A stretch of 52,122 nucleotides of DNA, taken from NCBI GenBank assembly GCA_938007965.1, contig CALLMH010000098.1:1-52122 (forward strand), given 5' to 3'. Both the position numbers and the translations under genes were made by a program. This DNA comes from an uncultured Saprospiraceae bacterium (lineage in GTDB: Bacteria > Bacteroidota > Bacteroidia > Chitinophagales > Saprospiraceae). Positions 1 to 8,595 of the stretch are shown in pieces (within the stretch, counting starts at the first letter, position 1; each line of letters starts with the position of its first letter). Below the pieces are notes generated by a model. The model was not told where the DNA came from. It ran no database searches and saw only the letters and a program-made list of their open reading frames with translations.

Positions 1-819
1 TTCGTAGAACCTTGTTGCCAAGATACATCTACACTCGGAGTGGATGGATTAGCTACAGATGTAGACTGTTTTGGAGATGAAGATGGGGAGATTTTCGCAG
101 AGGGCTTCTCAGGGAGTCCAGAATATTCTTATTCTTTAGATGGTATTAATTTTCAACCCAATCCAAGATTCTTAGATTTACCAGCGGGTGATTATGAGCT
201 TTTTATTGTGGATATCAAAGGATGTAGAGATACGACACTTGTTCCTATATTCCAACCGACGCAGACCGTAGCTGATGCAGGGCCTGATATGACGGTAGAT
301 CTTGGATCCACAGGTATCATTGATGGTAGCGTATTTTCGGATTTTGATATTACTAATATTTCATGGAGCCCTTTGGATTCATTTGTAAATTGTACCGAGT
401 GCTTGACGCCGGAAGTCTTCCCACTTGGAGCTACGACATATACACTCACTGTCACGGATGAGAACGGCTGCACTTCCTCCGACGATGTGCAGTTTCTGAT
501 CAATGTAGTCCGTCCTGTTTTCTGGCCGAATATATTCTCGCCCAATGAAGACAATGTAAATGACTTCTTCAATATCTCTGGTGGGCCCGCGATTGATCGG
601 ATTGAAAGCTTGAAAGTATACGATAGATGGGGCAATCTCATGTATGATGGTATGCCAGAGCTGAATAGTCGACAAGATGGTTGGGATGGGACATTCAATG
701 GTAAAAATGTCAATCCTGGTGTATACGCTTGGATAGCTGCGATAAGGTTTATTGATAGAGATCTAGATGGTAATAATGTAGTGCTAAATTATTCTGGAGA
801 TATTACTGTAATCAGGTAG
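1..819 (+). CDS. T9SS type B (gliding-motility C-terminal domain) surface protein, 5'-truncated by window
   Basis: The frame is open from base 1, so this is the C-terminal part of a larger exported protein. The first visible residues (about 10-75) resemble an SprB-type repeat: a Cys, an acidic DGEI stretch, YSLDG, LPAG and a closing GC. A PKD-like beta domain follows (DAGPDMTVDLG onward, ending in a TYTLTVTDENGC stretch). The last ~100 residues match the gliding-motility-associated C-terminal domain (CHU_C), with the motifs FSPNEDNVNDFF, VYDRWGN, DGWDG and NPGVYAW. In this family that domain is the type B signal for export by the type IX secretion system. The likely role is a surface adhesin or gliding-related protein; the ligand is unknown. 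The stop codon directly abuts the lptC start. Confidence 0.85.
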   Translation, partial: FVEPCCQDTSTLGVDGLATDVDCFGDEDGEIFAEGFSGSPEYSYSLDGINFQPNPRFLDLPAGDYELFIVDIKGCRDTTLVPIFQPTQTVADAGPDMTVDLGSTGIIDGSVFSDFDITNISWSPLDSFVNCTECLTPEVFPLGATTYTLTVTDENGCTSSDDVQFLINVVRPVFWPNIFSPNEDNVNDFFNISGGPAIDRIESLKVYDRWGNLMYDGMPELNSRQDGWDGTFNGKNVNPGVYAWIAAIRFIDRDLDGNNVVLNYSGDITVIR

Positions 820-1389
820 ATGAAGTATGTAGTTTTATTGGTAGTGGGATTATTTATAGTCGGATGCTCTACGGACATAGCCGAGGTCAACGCGATTACC
901 GATACTGAGATATTCAAACAGGAGGAAGCTGCATTTGTGCGGATTCTTTACAGCGATTCTGCGGATGTCAAAGTAAGAATTACCGCTGACAGAATGATAA
1001 GGCACCTCACACGAACTAACCCGAGAGATGAGTTTCCTGATGGAATATTTGTAGAGTTCTTAGGTAGTAATGGTCAGGTATATAGCTGGCTAGAAGCTGA
1101 TCGTGCGATTAGATATGATAAGTCTAATGAAGTAGTCGCACAAGGAAATGCTAAGTTCTACAATAGGAAAAAAGAAACACTCACGAGTACAGAACTGATC
1201 TGGGACGAAGATAAATCCAAATTACATACCAATAAAGCGGTACGAATCACACAGCCTATGAGGGGCGATACTATTTATGGATTTGGATTTGAATCCAATG
1301 AGGAATTTACACTTTTTACAATTAAAAATAAAGCCTCCTCTATCCTCAATGCACAAAACATGAAAAGTAAAATTGATAAAGGGAAATAA
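820..1389 (+). CDS. lptC: LPS export ABC transporter periplasmic protein LptC
   Basis: 189-residue lipoprotein: a short hydrophobic N-terminus ends in the lipobox IVGC (Cys16). The rest has the LptC/OstA-like beta pattern, including WLEADRAIRYD, VVAQGNAKFY, TLTSTELIWDED and DTIYGFGFES, which matches Bacteroidota LptC proteins. In the family, LptC bridges the LptBFG inner-membrane transporter and LptA during lipopolysaccharide export. The start ATG follows the upstream stop with no spacing, so it is probably translationally coupled to the surface-protein gene. The lipobox in place of the transmembrane anchor of E. coli LptC is usual in this phylum. Family assignment is fairly sure; function is by homology. 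Confidence 0.8.
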   Translation: MKYVVLLVVGLFIVGCSTDIAEVNAITDTEIFKQEEAAFVRILYSDSADVKVRITADRMIRHLTRTNPRDEFPDGIFVEFLGSNGQVYSWLEADRAIRYDKSNEVVAQGNAKFYNRKKETLTSTELIWDEDKSKLHTNKAVRITQPMRGDTIYGFGFESNEEFTLFTIKNKASSILNAQNMKSKIDKGK

Positions 1390-1670
1390 GATTTCATAGG
1401 CGCATTTCAAGATGTTGTTTTTCATGATTCAGAAGGACAAAGAGAATTAGGAATAAGATTTGCAAAAGGATTTTTAAAAATTGACTAAGAAAAGCTAACC
1501 TACAAAATTATATATGACATTCATGCCTCACAAAGGCTGATCACGCTGTGTACACGAGACGCTAGTCACTCACACCAAAAAGTATACGGAATTCGAAAAT
1601 CTGTATAAGAAGTTTAACCTACATTCTTCCGACCTTTATCTTATAATATTTAATACAAAAACAGACTGAA

Positions 1671-2621
1671 ATGGAAGCAAATCAATTTGGCGAAAAAGGT
1701 TGGACACCTGATCGAATCGGAAATTTGACCGGAAAAGTATTTGTGGTAACAGGTACCACTAGTGGAACAGGATATGAAGCTGCAAAAATTCTGCTTTCAA
1801 AAGGTGCAAAAGTGATAATGCTTAATAGAAATCCTAAAAAAGCGGAAGATACCATCTCAAGGTTGAAACAAGAATTGGGTAAAGATATTGCAGTAATTAA
1901 CATTCAAATGGACTTATCCAAACAAGCATCTGTAAAACAAGCTGCTGAAGAAGTATTGCAAACAGTTCCAAAAATAAATGCACTTATTTGTAATGCAGCG
2001 ATCGCGCAAGTACCAAAACAGACGCTAACTGTAGACGGTTGGGAAAGTCAAATGGGAACAAATCACTATGGAAATTGGACATTGCAAGCTTTGTTATTTC
2101 CGCTCATTGAAAAATCCAAAGGACGAATTGTGACAGTAGGAAGTATGGGTTACGATATGGGCATCAAAACGATCAATTTTGATGACTTAAATTGGGATAA
2201 AGACTACACCCCTAATAAAGCTTATAGCCAAAGTAAACTCGCACAGATAATGTCAATATACGAATTGCAAGATAGGTTGCAAGAAGCTGGTAAAACATCT
2301 GTGAAAGCCTATGCCTGTCATCCTGGTTCGTCCAGAACCAACTTAATAAATACGAGTGGTAGTTTTATGATGAAACTAATCTTTAACCTGATGAAATTAT
2401 CACCATTAACACAGTCGGCGGAGAAAGGTGCTTATCCACAATTAATGTGTGCAACAGAACCAAATTTAGATCAAAGCGGTTTTTATGGGCCAACGGGAAG
2501 AAGTTATTGGGTAGGTCCAGTTGGAGCGCATAAAATAGAGCCGCACGCTAAAGAAAAAACAGTAGCAAAAAAGCTATGGGAAGTCTCAGAAAAAGAGACA
2601 GGTGTAAAATGGGAAATCTAA
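1671..2621 (+). CDS. SDR family NAD(P)-dependent oxidoreductase
   Basis: 316 residues with a classical short-chain dehydrogenase layout. The TGTTSGTG cofactor loop is at 27-34, the NAA motif at 108-110, the catalytic Ser at 158 (VGSMG) and the YxxxK pair is Y185/K189 (YSQSK). The C-terminal part resembles retinol-dehydrogenase/protochlorophyllide-reductase-like SDRs (CHPGSSRTNL). The substrate cannot be read from the sequence. It lies 9 nt before an AraC-type regulator, which suggests one transcript and a small regulated cassette. Codon use looks more A-rich than in neighbouring housekeeping genes, and the next downstream gene is decayed, so acquisition by transfer is plausible. Confidence 0.88.
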   Translation: MEANQFGEKGWTPDRIGNLTGKVFVVTGTTSGTGYEAAKILLSKGAKVIMLNRNPKKAEDTISRLKQELGKDIAVINIQMDLSKQASVKQAAEEVLQTVPKINALICNAAIAQVPKQTLTVDGWESQMGTNHYGNWTLQALLFPLIEKSKGRIVTVGSMGYDMGIKTINFDDLNWDKDYTPNKAYSQSKLAQIMSIYELQDRLQEAGKTSVKAYACHPGSSRTNLINTSGSFMMKLIFNLMKLSPLTQSAEKGAYPQLMCATEPNLDQSGFYGPTGRSYWVGPVGAHKIEPHAKEKTVAKKLWEVSEKETGVKWEI

Positions 2622-2630
2622 ATTTTTATT

Positions 2631-3542
2631 ATGCTACATTTTAAAACATTATCATCTTATTTATACTATTTGGGGTTGCCAAGACCAGAGCATCCAATGT
2701 TGAGCGTGTTCAATTCGAAAGGAGATGGTTATCTACCTTGTCCGAGAGAAAGCTCGCCACCAATCACAAATGATTGCTATTCCATTAGTTTAAAAAAAAA
2801 TGTAGAAGGTAATTTAAACTATGGAAGAACAAAATACGACTTCGCGAATGGAGCTTTAATTTTCATTTCTCCGAGACAAGTTTTGCAATGGGACAATAGT
2901 CTAGTATTCGAACAAAAAGGGTTTTCAATAAACTTCCACGAAGATTTTTTGAAAGGAACAGAATTGGCTCAGCAAATTAAAAAATACAGTTTCTTTTCCT
3001 ATTCAATAAATGAAGCGTTGCATCTTTCACCAAAAGAGGAAAAACAGATAGAGAATATTGTTGAAAATATTGAAATTGAGTATCAAAATAACCAAGATTC
3101 TTTTAGTAGAGAAATTATCATTTCGCACTTGCACACCTTGTTAAAATATGCCAATAGATTCTACGAAAGGCAATTTTTAAACAGAAAAGATATATCAAAC
3201 AATCTATTAGAGCGATTCAATCAGTATCTAACGGAATATTTTGAATCAGGACTACTGCAAGAAGAAGGCATTCCAAGTATAGAGCAAATCGCAAATAAAC
3301 TGTCGATTTCGCAACGCTATTTAAGCGACACTCTAAAAAAAGAAACAGGTAAAACTTCAACCGAACACTTGCACTTACACCTAATAGATAAGGCGAAAAA
3401 TGTACTATTGCAACCATATAAAAGCATATCAGAAGTAGCTTATGCATTAGGGTTTGAATATCCACCCTATTTTTCAAAATTATTCAAAAAGAAAGAAGGC
3501 ATAAGTCCAACTGAATACAGAGAAAAATATAAACAAAATTAA
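2631..3542 (+). CDS. AraC family transcriptional regulator
   Basis: 303 residues. The C-terminal ~100 residues form the two-HTH AraC/XylS DNA-binding domain: IEQIANKLSISQRYLSDTLK is the first helix-turn-helix and ISEVAYALGFEYPPYFSKLF, followed by KKKEGISPTEYR, is the second. The N-terminal ~190 residues look like the cupin-type sensing part of regulators commonly found next to SDR genes in Bacteroidota (LIFISPRQVLQWD). It starts 9 nt after the SDR stop, so it probably controls that gene and itself. The inducer is unknown. Confidence 0.88.
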   Translation: MLHFKTLSSYLYYLGLPRPEHPMLSVFNSKGDGYLPCPRESSPPITNDCYSISLKKNVEGNLNYGRTKYDFANGALIFISPRQVLQWDNSLVFEQKGFSINFHEDFLKGTELAQQIKKYSFFSYSINEALHLSPKEEKQIENIVENIEIEYQNNQDSFSREIIISHLHTLLKYANRFYERQFLNRKDISNNLLERFNQYLTEYFESGLLQEEGIPSIEQIANKLSISQRYLSDTLKKETGKTSTEHLHLHLIDKAKNVLLQPYKSISEVAYALGFEYPPYFSKLFKKKEGISPTEYREKYKQN

Positions 3543-3545
3543 ACA

Positions 3546-4065
3546 ATGGAATTACTATAATTAGCTACAGAATGGGCAAAAGCTGAAGTATTTGCAACAC
3601 GTTTTTCATCTTATTTGCAATTGGATTTTTAATGGCAAGTATAGGGTTTTGGCAATTAGGAAAGACGGATTTAGCAAAAGCTTATATTATTCCAACCTTA
3701 GTGGCAGGCATATTACTTTTGATGATTGGTGTCGATCTTAACTACACGAACATTCAAAGGGTCAAACAATTTGAAAAAGAATTTAATACTAATACTTCTA
3801 CTTTCTACCAATCCGAAATCGAACGTACAGAAAGTACTTTAAGGGAATATTCAGTTGTGTTTAAAGTAATACCAATTTTAATTATCATCGCTCATCGTTG
3901 ATTCTGTTTGCCAATACACCAACTTGGAGAGCAATCAGTATCACAACCATTGCAATGCTAACTGTCATTTTATTAGTCGACGGATTGGCACACTCAAGAA
4001 TTGAAGCCTACTATGCAGAATTGAAGTTGGAGATCCATCAACACAGCACATCTTTTGAGAATTAG
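3546..4065 (+). pseudogene. Decayed small membrane protein gene (three lesions)
   Basis: Joined across three reading frames, this encodes one protein with about three membrane segments. Frame one starts at the ATG at 3546 but hits TAA at codon 5 (3558-3560), then reads LATEWAKAEVFATRF. A frameshift near 3595-3605, by a run of five T, moves to a second frame with FFILFAIGFLMASIGFWQLG and onward to ILIIIAHR before a stop at 3899-3901. A second shift near 3890 leads to the third frame, ILFANTPTWRAISITTIAML through to the TAG at 4063-4065. One nonsense codon and two frameshifts argue for a pseudogene rather than a single sequencing error. I infer a conserved hypothetical membrane protein often seen beside SDR/AraC genes. 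Confidence 0.75.
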
Positions 4066-4105
4066 CCTCTCGTGTGCCAAATAAAACAACAAAGCACTAG
4101 TTTCA

Positions 4106-4137
4106 TTTGGCAACTAGTAATAATATTGGTATCTTTG
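4106..4137 (+). promoter_or_regulatory. Promoter of rpmI-rplT
   Basis: TTTG at 4106-4109, 20 nt, then TATCTTTG at 4130-4137 matches the Bacteroidota primary promoter (TTTG-N17-23-TAnnTTTG) exactly. The predicted transcript start would be about 15-20 nt before the rpmI ATG. Confidence 0.7.
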
Positions 4138-4162
4138 CACTCCAATTTAAAAATTTGAGATT

Positions 4163-4357
4163 ATGCCTAAAATGAAAACGCACTCAAGTGCAAAGAAAAG
4201 ATTCAAAATAACTGGATCAGGAAAGGTGAAAAGATTTCAAGCTTATACATCACACATGATGAGAAACAAAACTAAAAAGCAGAAAAATAGGCTTGGAGGT
4301 TCTACACTTGTTGCTCAAGCGGATGAAGCTAGAATCAAAAGATTACTTTGTAAGTAA
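4163..4357 (+). CDS. rpmI: 50S ribosomal protein L35
   Basis: 64 residues, very basic, beginning [20 protein letters not shown], with the L35 hallmark region [14 protein letters not shown]. This is the normal length for bacterial L35, a structural protein of the large ribosomal subunit. It is followed after 89 nt by rplT. The usual upstream partner infC is not present here; the preceding gene is a pseudogene. Confidence 0.97.
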   Translation: MPKMKTHSSAKKRFKITGSGKVKRFQAYTSHMMRNKTKKQKNRLGGSTLVAQADEARIKRLLCK

Positions 4358-4446
4358 TATCCAATTTCCAACGATTATTTTTTTTAACGAGGATGAAGGA
4401 AAAGTATCACAATATGATCCCTTCATTGTACTAAAAACACAAAATT

Positions 4447-4791
4447 ATGCCTAGATCAACAAATGCAGTAGCATCTAGAAAAAGAAGAAAAAAAATACTA
4501 AAAGCGGCGAGAGGTTATTTCGGAGCTAGAAGTAAAGTCTACACTGTAGCGAAAAATGCTGTCGAAAAAGCGATGTCATACTCGTACAGAGATAGAAGAA
4601 ATAAGAAAAGAACTTTCAGAAGACTTTGGATCGCTAGAATAAATGCGGCGACAAGAATGCACGGTATGAATTATAGTACATTCATTCATGCATTAAACAA
4701 AGCTGATATCGACTTGAACAGAAAAGTACTCGCAGATATGGCGATGAACCATCCTGAGGTATTTACTGCAATCGTAAATAAAGTGAAGTAA
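4447..4791 (+). CDS. rplT: 50S ribosomal protein L20
   Basis: 114 residues, starting [20 protein letters not shown] and containing the conserved [20 protein letters not shown] region. The length is typical. L20 binds 23S rRNA early in assembly and in many bacteria represses its own operon. I see no obvious autoregulatory pseudoknot in the 89-nt rpmI-rplT gap, but cannot exclude one. It is followed by a strong intrinsic terminator at 4815-4850. Confidence 0.97.
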   Translation: MPRSTNAVASRKRRKKILKAARGYFGARSKVYTVAKNAVEKAMSYSYRDRRNKKRTFRRLWIARINAATRMHGMNYSTFIHALNKADIDLNRKVLADMAMNHPEVFTAIVNKVK

Positions 4792-4814
4792 GAAATACTT
4801 TCTTATAAAAATAT

Positions 4815-4850
4815 AAAAGCCCGTTAGCTACAAAGCTAATGGGCTTTTTT
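4815..4850 (+). terminator. Intrinsic terminator of rpmI-rplT
   Basis: A 12-bp stem (AGCCCGTTAGCT with AGCTAATGGGCT, one G-U pair) closes a 4-nt loop. It is flanked by A's on the left and six T's on the right. Confidence 0.85.
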
Positions 4851-4884
4851 ATTTGATTTACGATTTGATCATAAGTAAAGGGGG

Positions 4885-4934
4885 AATCTTCTCAGAAGTA
4901 AGGCTGTCATAGTCTAGTGAAAAAGGGATATTTT
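4885..4934 (+). repeat. Dispersed intergenic repeat, copy A (pair of 42018-42067)
   Basis: Aligned without gaps, 41 of 50 bases match positions 42018-42067. Shared blocks include ATAGTCTAG and GATATTTT. Copy A runs into an inverted repeat, AGGGATAT at 4924-4931 and ATATCCCT at 4938-4945. Function unknown. Confidence 0.6.
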
Positions 4935-4955
4935 GGTATATCCCTACAAATACAA

Positions 4956-4986
4956 AAAGGCATGAAACATTACGTTTCACACCTTT
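4956..4986 (-). terminator. Terminator of the glucosaminidase gene
   Basis: AAAGG and TGAAAC (4956-4968) pair with GTTTCA and CCTTT (4974-4986) around a 5-nt loop with a 2-nt internal mismatch. On the minus strand the stem is followed by a run of T's, as expected for the gene ending at 5016. Confidence 0.6.
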
Positions 4987-5015
4987 ATTCAATTTTGAAA
5001 AATTGATCCTTTTAC

Positions 5016-5567
5016 TTATTCCGAAATCATCGGATTCTTATATGAATCGTATTGATACAGTTGATATTTTTCTATTTTATCTATTAATTTGAATGCATAT
5101 TGAGGATCTGTAGCGTAACCGCAGTTTTTAAGACCAAATGCCCATCTTTTATAATCCGTTTTATCATAGCTGAATAAATCAGAATAGTGGGCGGACTGGG
5201 TCAAAAAGTTACTATGGTCTACATAGGAATCTATCACAGTTTCATAAGATCTAAAACAAGATTTGATCAAGTTGCCATTAGCATCATAGTCATCATCTTT
5301 GTGATTATACGTTTGACCTTTCCAGTAAGATTTGCATTTTATACCGAAGTGATTATTAGCAAAGAGGGCTAAGTCACTGCCACCAACTCCAGATTCGTGA
5401 AGTGCCTGGGCTAGTGTGATGCTCGCGGGTATGCCGCTACGATGCATTTCTATCACGGCGAGATCTTTATATTTTTCTACGTATTGATTAGCGGCTACGT
5501 CGATTGGGTTTTCTGAGACGAACAAGCTGAATAACGAACATAATAATAAGGTAAGATACTTGAGCAT
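5016..5567 (-). CDS. Glucosaminidase (GH73-like) domain protein, peptidoglycan hydrolase
   Basis: 183 residues with a hydrophobic N-terminal signal (about 1-18). The remainder is a mannosyl-glycoprotein endo-beta-N-acetylglucosaminidase-like domain. ITLAQALHESGVGGSDLA carries the likely catalytic Glu58, followed by NNHFGIKC, FRSYETVIDSY, NFLTQ and LKNCGYATDPQYAFKL, all typical of this family. It probably cleaves the glycan strands of peptidoglycan in the periplasm. The length corresponds to a single catalytic domain with no LysM or SH3 binding module. It stands alone, convergent with rplT. Confidence 0.88.
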   Translation of the reverse strand: MLKYLTLLLCSLFSLFVSENPIDVAANQYVEKYKDLAVIEMHRSGIPASITLAQALHESGVGGSDLALFANNHFGIKCKSYWKGQTYNHKDDDYDANGNLIKSCFRSYETVIDSYVDHSNFLTQSAHYSDLFSYDKTDYKRWAFGLKNCGYATDPQYAFKLIDKIEKYQLYQYDSYKNPMISE

Positions 5568-5957
5568 AAATACTTGATTTTCGTATTATAAGTGTTTTGA
5601 AAATAAAATGGAATTGATCTCTTGATATTGCTAAAATGGCAGTTATCAATACAGATACATATTACATATTTTTCAAATCTTATGCCAAAGATTATAATTT
5701 GATGTTTTGGATGCCTTTAGTGCTAAAATTTTATCAAGTTTTCATAAAGGGGAAGACTAAAATAAGTTCAACTATTCAACTGCTCAGAAATTCAGTAATT
5801 TTGAAATCAGATCAATTTGGCTATTTTGGCAACAGGTATTTATGAATATCTATAGCTTGTTTCTTTATGCAAAGTTCGTTTTGTCAGAACACTATAACAA
5901 GCTCTTTGTCAAGTTTCCAATCTTTTCTATTAAATTGCGCATAGCAAAATTGTTTTC
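5568..5957. other. Intergenic region, no gene recognised
   Basis: This 390-nt AT-rich stretch separates divergent genes. It contains a 69-codon open frame (5636-5845, +) that has no recognisable domain and ordinary non-coding composition, so I do not call it. No clear promoter or RNA was seen. Confidence 0.5.
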
Positions 5958-7280
5958 GTGCTTAGATACATAGTCAAACGTATTCTCTTATTTATTCCTA
6001 CACTATTTTTGGTGTCTTGCTTGGCTTTTTATTTGAAGAATAGTGTTCCTTCAGACTCGGTAGAAACGCTACTAACGTTGCAAGGGATTGACGAATCTAA
6101 AGAAGATTTTCTCGAGATCTATGAAGCGAAATTCGATGAACTAGGGATGAATCTTCCTACTTTCTATTTTTCTATACAAAGTAACTATCAAGCTTGGATT
6201 CATAATTTTGAAGGGAATATCCATGAGAAACGTTTTGCCGCCGAATTATCAAAATCAAAATGCGATAGTGAAGATATCCAAAGACTGATTTCTATCATAT
6301 CCAAATTAGAAGCTATAGAGAAACGCAATCTATACCTATGCCAAAATCCTAGCGAAATTCTAGACAGGTTGGATGTGCCACAATTGGCAAGCTTAGATCT
6401 TCAGACCAAGACCGAAATTAAGAGTATCGCTATGGAGATGGAGGAGTCAAAGGTTCGATGGCACTATCCAGTATTTACTTTGCATGGGATTGATAATCAA
6501 TATCATCGGTGGGCTTCGGGATTTGTGAAGGGTGATTACGGAGTATCGTTGATTGATGCTCAACCCGTATTTAGCAAGGTGTGGAATAGTATGAAGTGGA
6601 CTTTAATGTTGGTCGTCATTAGTTTGTTTTTTGCAGGTATTATTTCTTTGATATTAGGAGTGTATAACGGGGTCAATCAAGGTTCTCGATTTGACAGATG
6701 GTCCAATGGAGTGCTATTCATATTCTACAGTATACCTAAATTTTGGCTGGCTACGCTGATGATTATATTTTTTACCACGGCTGAGTACGGAGCATGGACT
6801 GATATATTCCCGATTGTTGGTTTCTGGCCTAAGATGACAGGTTTGTTTGAGATGATGTATGACTCTTGGGACAAACTGATCTTGCCTGTTTTGGTAATCG
6901 TACTTCCTGATGTAGCGTATCTATCAAGGTTGATAAGAGCTAGTATCATAGAAGAAAATAATAAAGACTACATAAAGACAGCTCGTAGTAAGGGAATACC
7001 AAAACGACGGATATTATTACAACATTTGATACCTAACTCTATGATACCTACGATTACCCTATTTGCAGGAGTCATACCAGGAGCACTAGGCTCGTCACTT
7101 ATTATAGAGGTGATATTCAATATTCCAGGGGTTGGAAGATTGATGTACGATAGCATTAAGTCAGCGGATTGGGCGATTGTAATTCCAATAATAATGATTG
7201 TATCAATATTTACGGTAGTTATTTTTCTCTTGGCCGATATATTGATCGCTTGGATAAATCCTAAAATAAAATTAGGATGA
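5958..7280 (+). CDS. ABC transporter permease, DppB/OppB type
   Basis: 440 residues, GTG start. The N-terminus MLRYIVKRILLFIPTLFLVS is the classic OppB first helix. About 180 periplasmic residues follow before the transmembrane core (helices near 210-232, 252-270, 310-330, 365-385 and 405-430). The EAA loop that contacts the ATPase is at about 336-360 (DYIKTARSKGIPKRRIL, then HLIPNS). The family forms the import channel for oligopeptides or similar solutes. It overlaps the next permease by 4 nt. OppB proteins are usually about 300-340 residues, so the first periplasmic loop is enlarged here. No ATPase or binding protein gene lies nearby. Confidence 0.9.
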   Translation: MLRYIVKRILLFIPTLFLVSCLAFYLKNSVPSDSVETLLTLQGIDESKEDFLEIYEAKFDELGMNLPTFYFSIQSNYQAWIHNFEGNIHEKRFAAELSKSKCDSEDIQRLISIISKLEAIEKRNLYLCQNPSEILDRLDVPQLASLDLQTKTEIKSIAMEMEESKVRWHYPVFTLHGIDNQYHRWASGFVKGDYGVSLIDAQPVFSKVWNSMKWTLMLVVISLFFAGIISLILGVYNGVNQGSRFDRWSNGVLFIFYSIPKFWLATLMIIFFTTAEYGAWTDIFPIVGFWPKMTGLFEMMYDSWDKLILPVLVIVLPDVAYLSRLIRASIIEENNKDYIKTARSKGIPKRRILLQHLIPNSMIPTITLFAGVIPGALGSSLIIEVIFNIPGVGRLMYDSIKSADWAIVIPIIMIVSIFTVVIFLLADILIAWINPKIKLG

Positions 7281-8344
7281 TAAGCACAATCAAACACATA
7301 TGGAAGATAGCCAATATTCATAGAGGTATGAGATTTTCGATCTTGATTCTACTGGTTTGGATACTGACGGCAGTTGCTGCTCCTATATTAGAATCATATT
7401 TTGGATTAGCGTTTGATGGATTGCGACCAGAAAATGGCTTATTGCCACCTTTTACCACTGAGGATGGTGCTTTCTATTTATTGGGTACAGATTACTTGGG
7501 CAGAGATTTATTAGCGGGTATGATTCACGGCGCTAGAGTCGCATTTGTAGTTGCTATGGTGAGTATGATTATCTCACTGGTAGTAGGTCTTTCTGTGGGG
7601 CTAGTGATCGGTTACTATGGAGATAGCGGATTTAAAAAAAATATTGTTCAGCAAATTGTAATTGGGCTGGCGTTTCTAGTAGGAGCTTACTATCTTATAT
7701 CTATGATTTCGGACGGATTTACGATATATAGTATCTTTCCATTTTTAGGTGTTTTGGGGATATGTATCCTAATAGATAGATTACTTGAGATGTTACCAAT
7801 TAAGAAATATGGTGTCCCATTAGACATTATTATGCAGCGGTTATTTGAGTTGAGAGAAGGATTACCGGGGCTTTTCATAATTCTTTCTTTAGCGGCTATT
7901 TTTTCATCGCAGTCGATATATACCGTCTCTATAATTATTGCAGTTCTATATTGGATGACTATTGCCAGACATGCGAGAGCGGAGACTTTGCACGTCAAAG
8001 GAGAAGATTATATCATGAGTGCAAAATCTGGTGGGGTATCTGATTTCAGATTATTATTCTACCATATTCTGCCTAATGCCATGCCATCAATCTTTGTGAT
8101 TATCGCTTTTTCTTTTGGTGGGGTTATTTTATTAGAGTCGTCATTGTCATTTTTAGGTATAGGGATGCCTGTAGAAGAAGTAAGCTGGGGGAAAATTTTG
8201 GCAGGAGCTAGGAAGACCCCAAAAGCTTGGTGGTTGGCTGTGTTTCCTGGTATGGCAATATTCTTAGTATTATACGCATTCAACAACTTAGCGGACTATT
8301 TCGGACAATACCAAAGAAGAGCCGATCAGATAGATAAGAGGTAA
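7277..8344 (+). CDS. ABC transporter permease, DppC/OppC type
   Basis: 355 residues. The N-terminus has the OppC helix and the GTDYLGRDLLAGMIHGARVA signature. The EAA loop is at about 241-265 (EDYIMSAKSGGVSDFRLLFY, then HILPNAMPS) and the end matches the family (SFLGIGMPVEEVSWG). After GYYGD, about 60 extra residues form two additional predicted helices before the EGLPGLFIILSLAAIF helix. It overlaps the upstream permease by 4 nt, so the two should form a heterodimer. The substrate and the ATPases must be encoded elsewhere. Confidence 0.9.
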   Translation: MISTIKHIWKIANIHRGMRFSILILLVWILTAVAAPILESYFGLAFDGLRPENGLLPPFTTEDGAFYLLGTDYLGRDLLAGMIHGARVAFVVAMVSMIISLVVGLSVGLVIGYYGDSGFKKNIVQQIVIGLAFLVGAYYLISMISDGFTIYSIFPFLGVLGICILIDRLLEMLPIKKYGVPLDIIMQRLFELREGLPGLFIILSLAAIFSSQSIYTVSIIIAVLYWMTIARHARAETLHVKGEDYIMSAKSGGVSDFRLLFYHILPNAMPSIFVIIAFSFGGVILLESSLSFLGIGMPVEEVSWGKILAGARKTPKAWWLAVFPGMAIFLVLYAFNNLADYFGQYQRRADQIDKR

Positions 8345-8552
8345 GGAGCTTCTAATGAGTCAAGTAGCCTTAGCATACCTACAGTTTATTGATTGTGATC
8401 TCAGATTATGTTAGAAAATTTTTAGCTTCATAGCTATTGAAACTTGAAACAGCTATCTCACGCAGGATACTCACAAGACGGTGTTTTTTTAGCCAGATGA
8501 GTTTTATTATCCGCTCAGAATAACATAGATCCAAAATAGAATAGAGTTTCTT

Positions 8553-8560
8553 ATAATTTT
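8553..8560 (+). promoter_or_regulatory. Candidate -7 box for the WbqC-family gene
   Basis: TAATTTTG matches the Bacteroidota -7 consensus TAnnTTTG and lies 35 nt before the TTG start. The matching -33 TTG is not convincing. Confidence 0.35.
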
Positions 8561-8595
8561 GCAATCTTTGTATCATAAAAATAATAACATTCATA

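Noticed and set aside
5636-5845. 69-codon open frame between the glucosaminidase and the permease
   Set aside because: No recognisable motif, no promoter and AT-rich composition like its surroundings.
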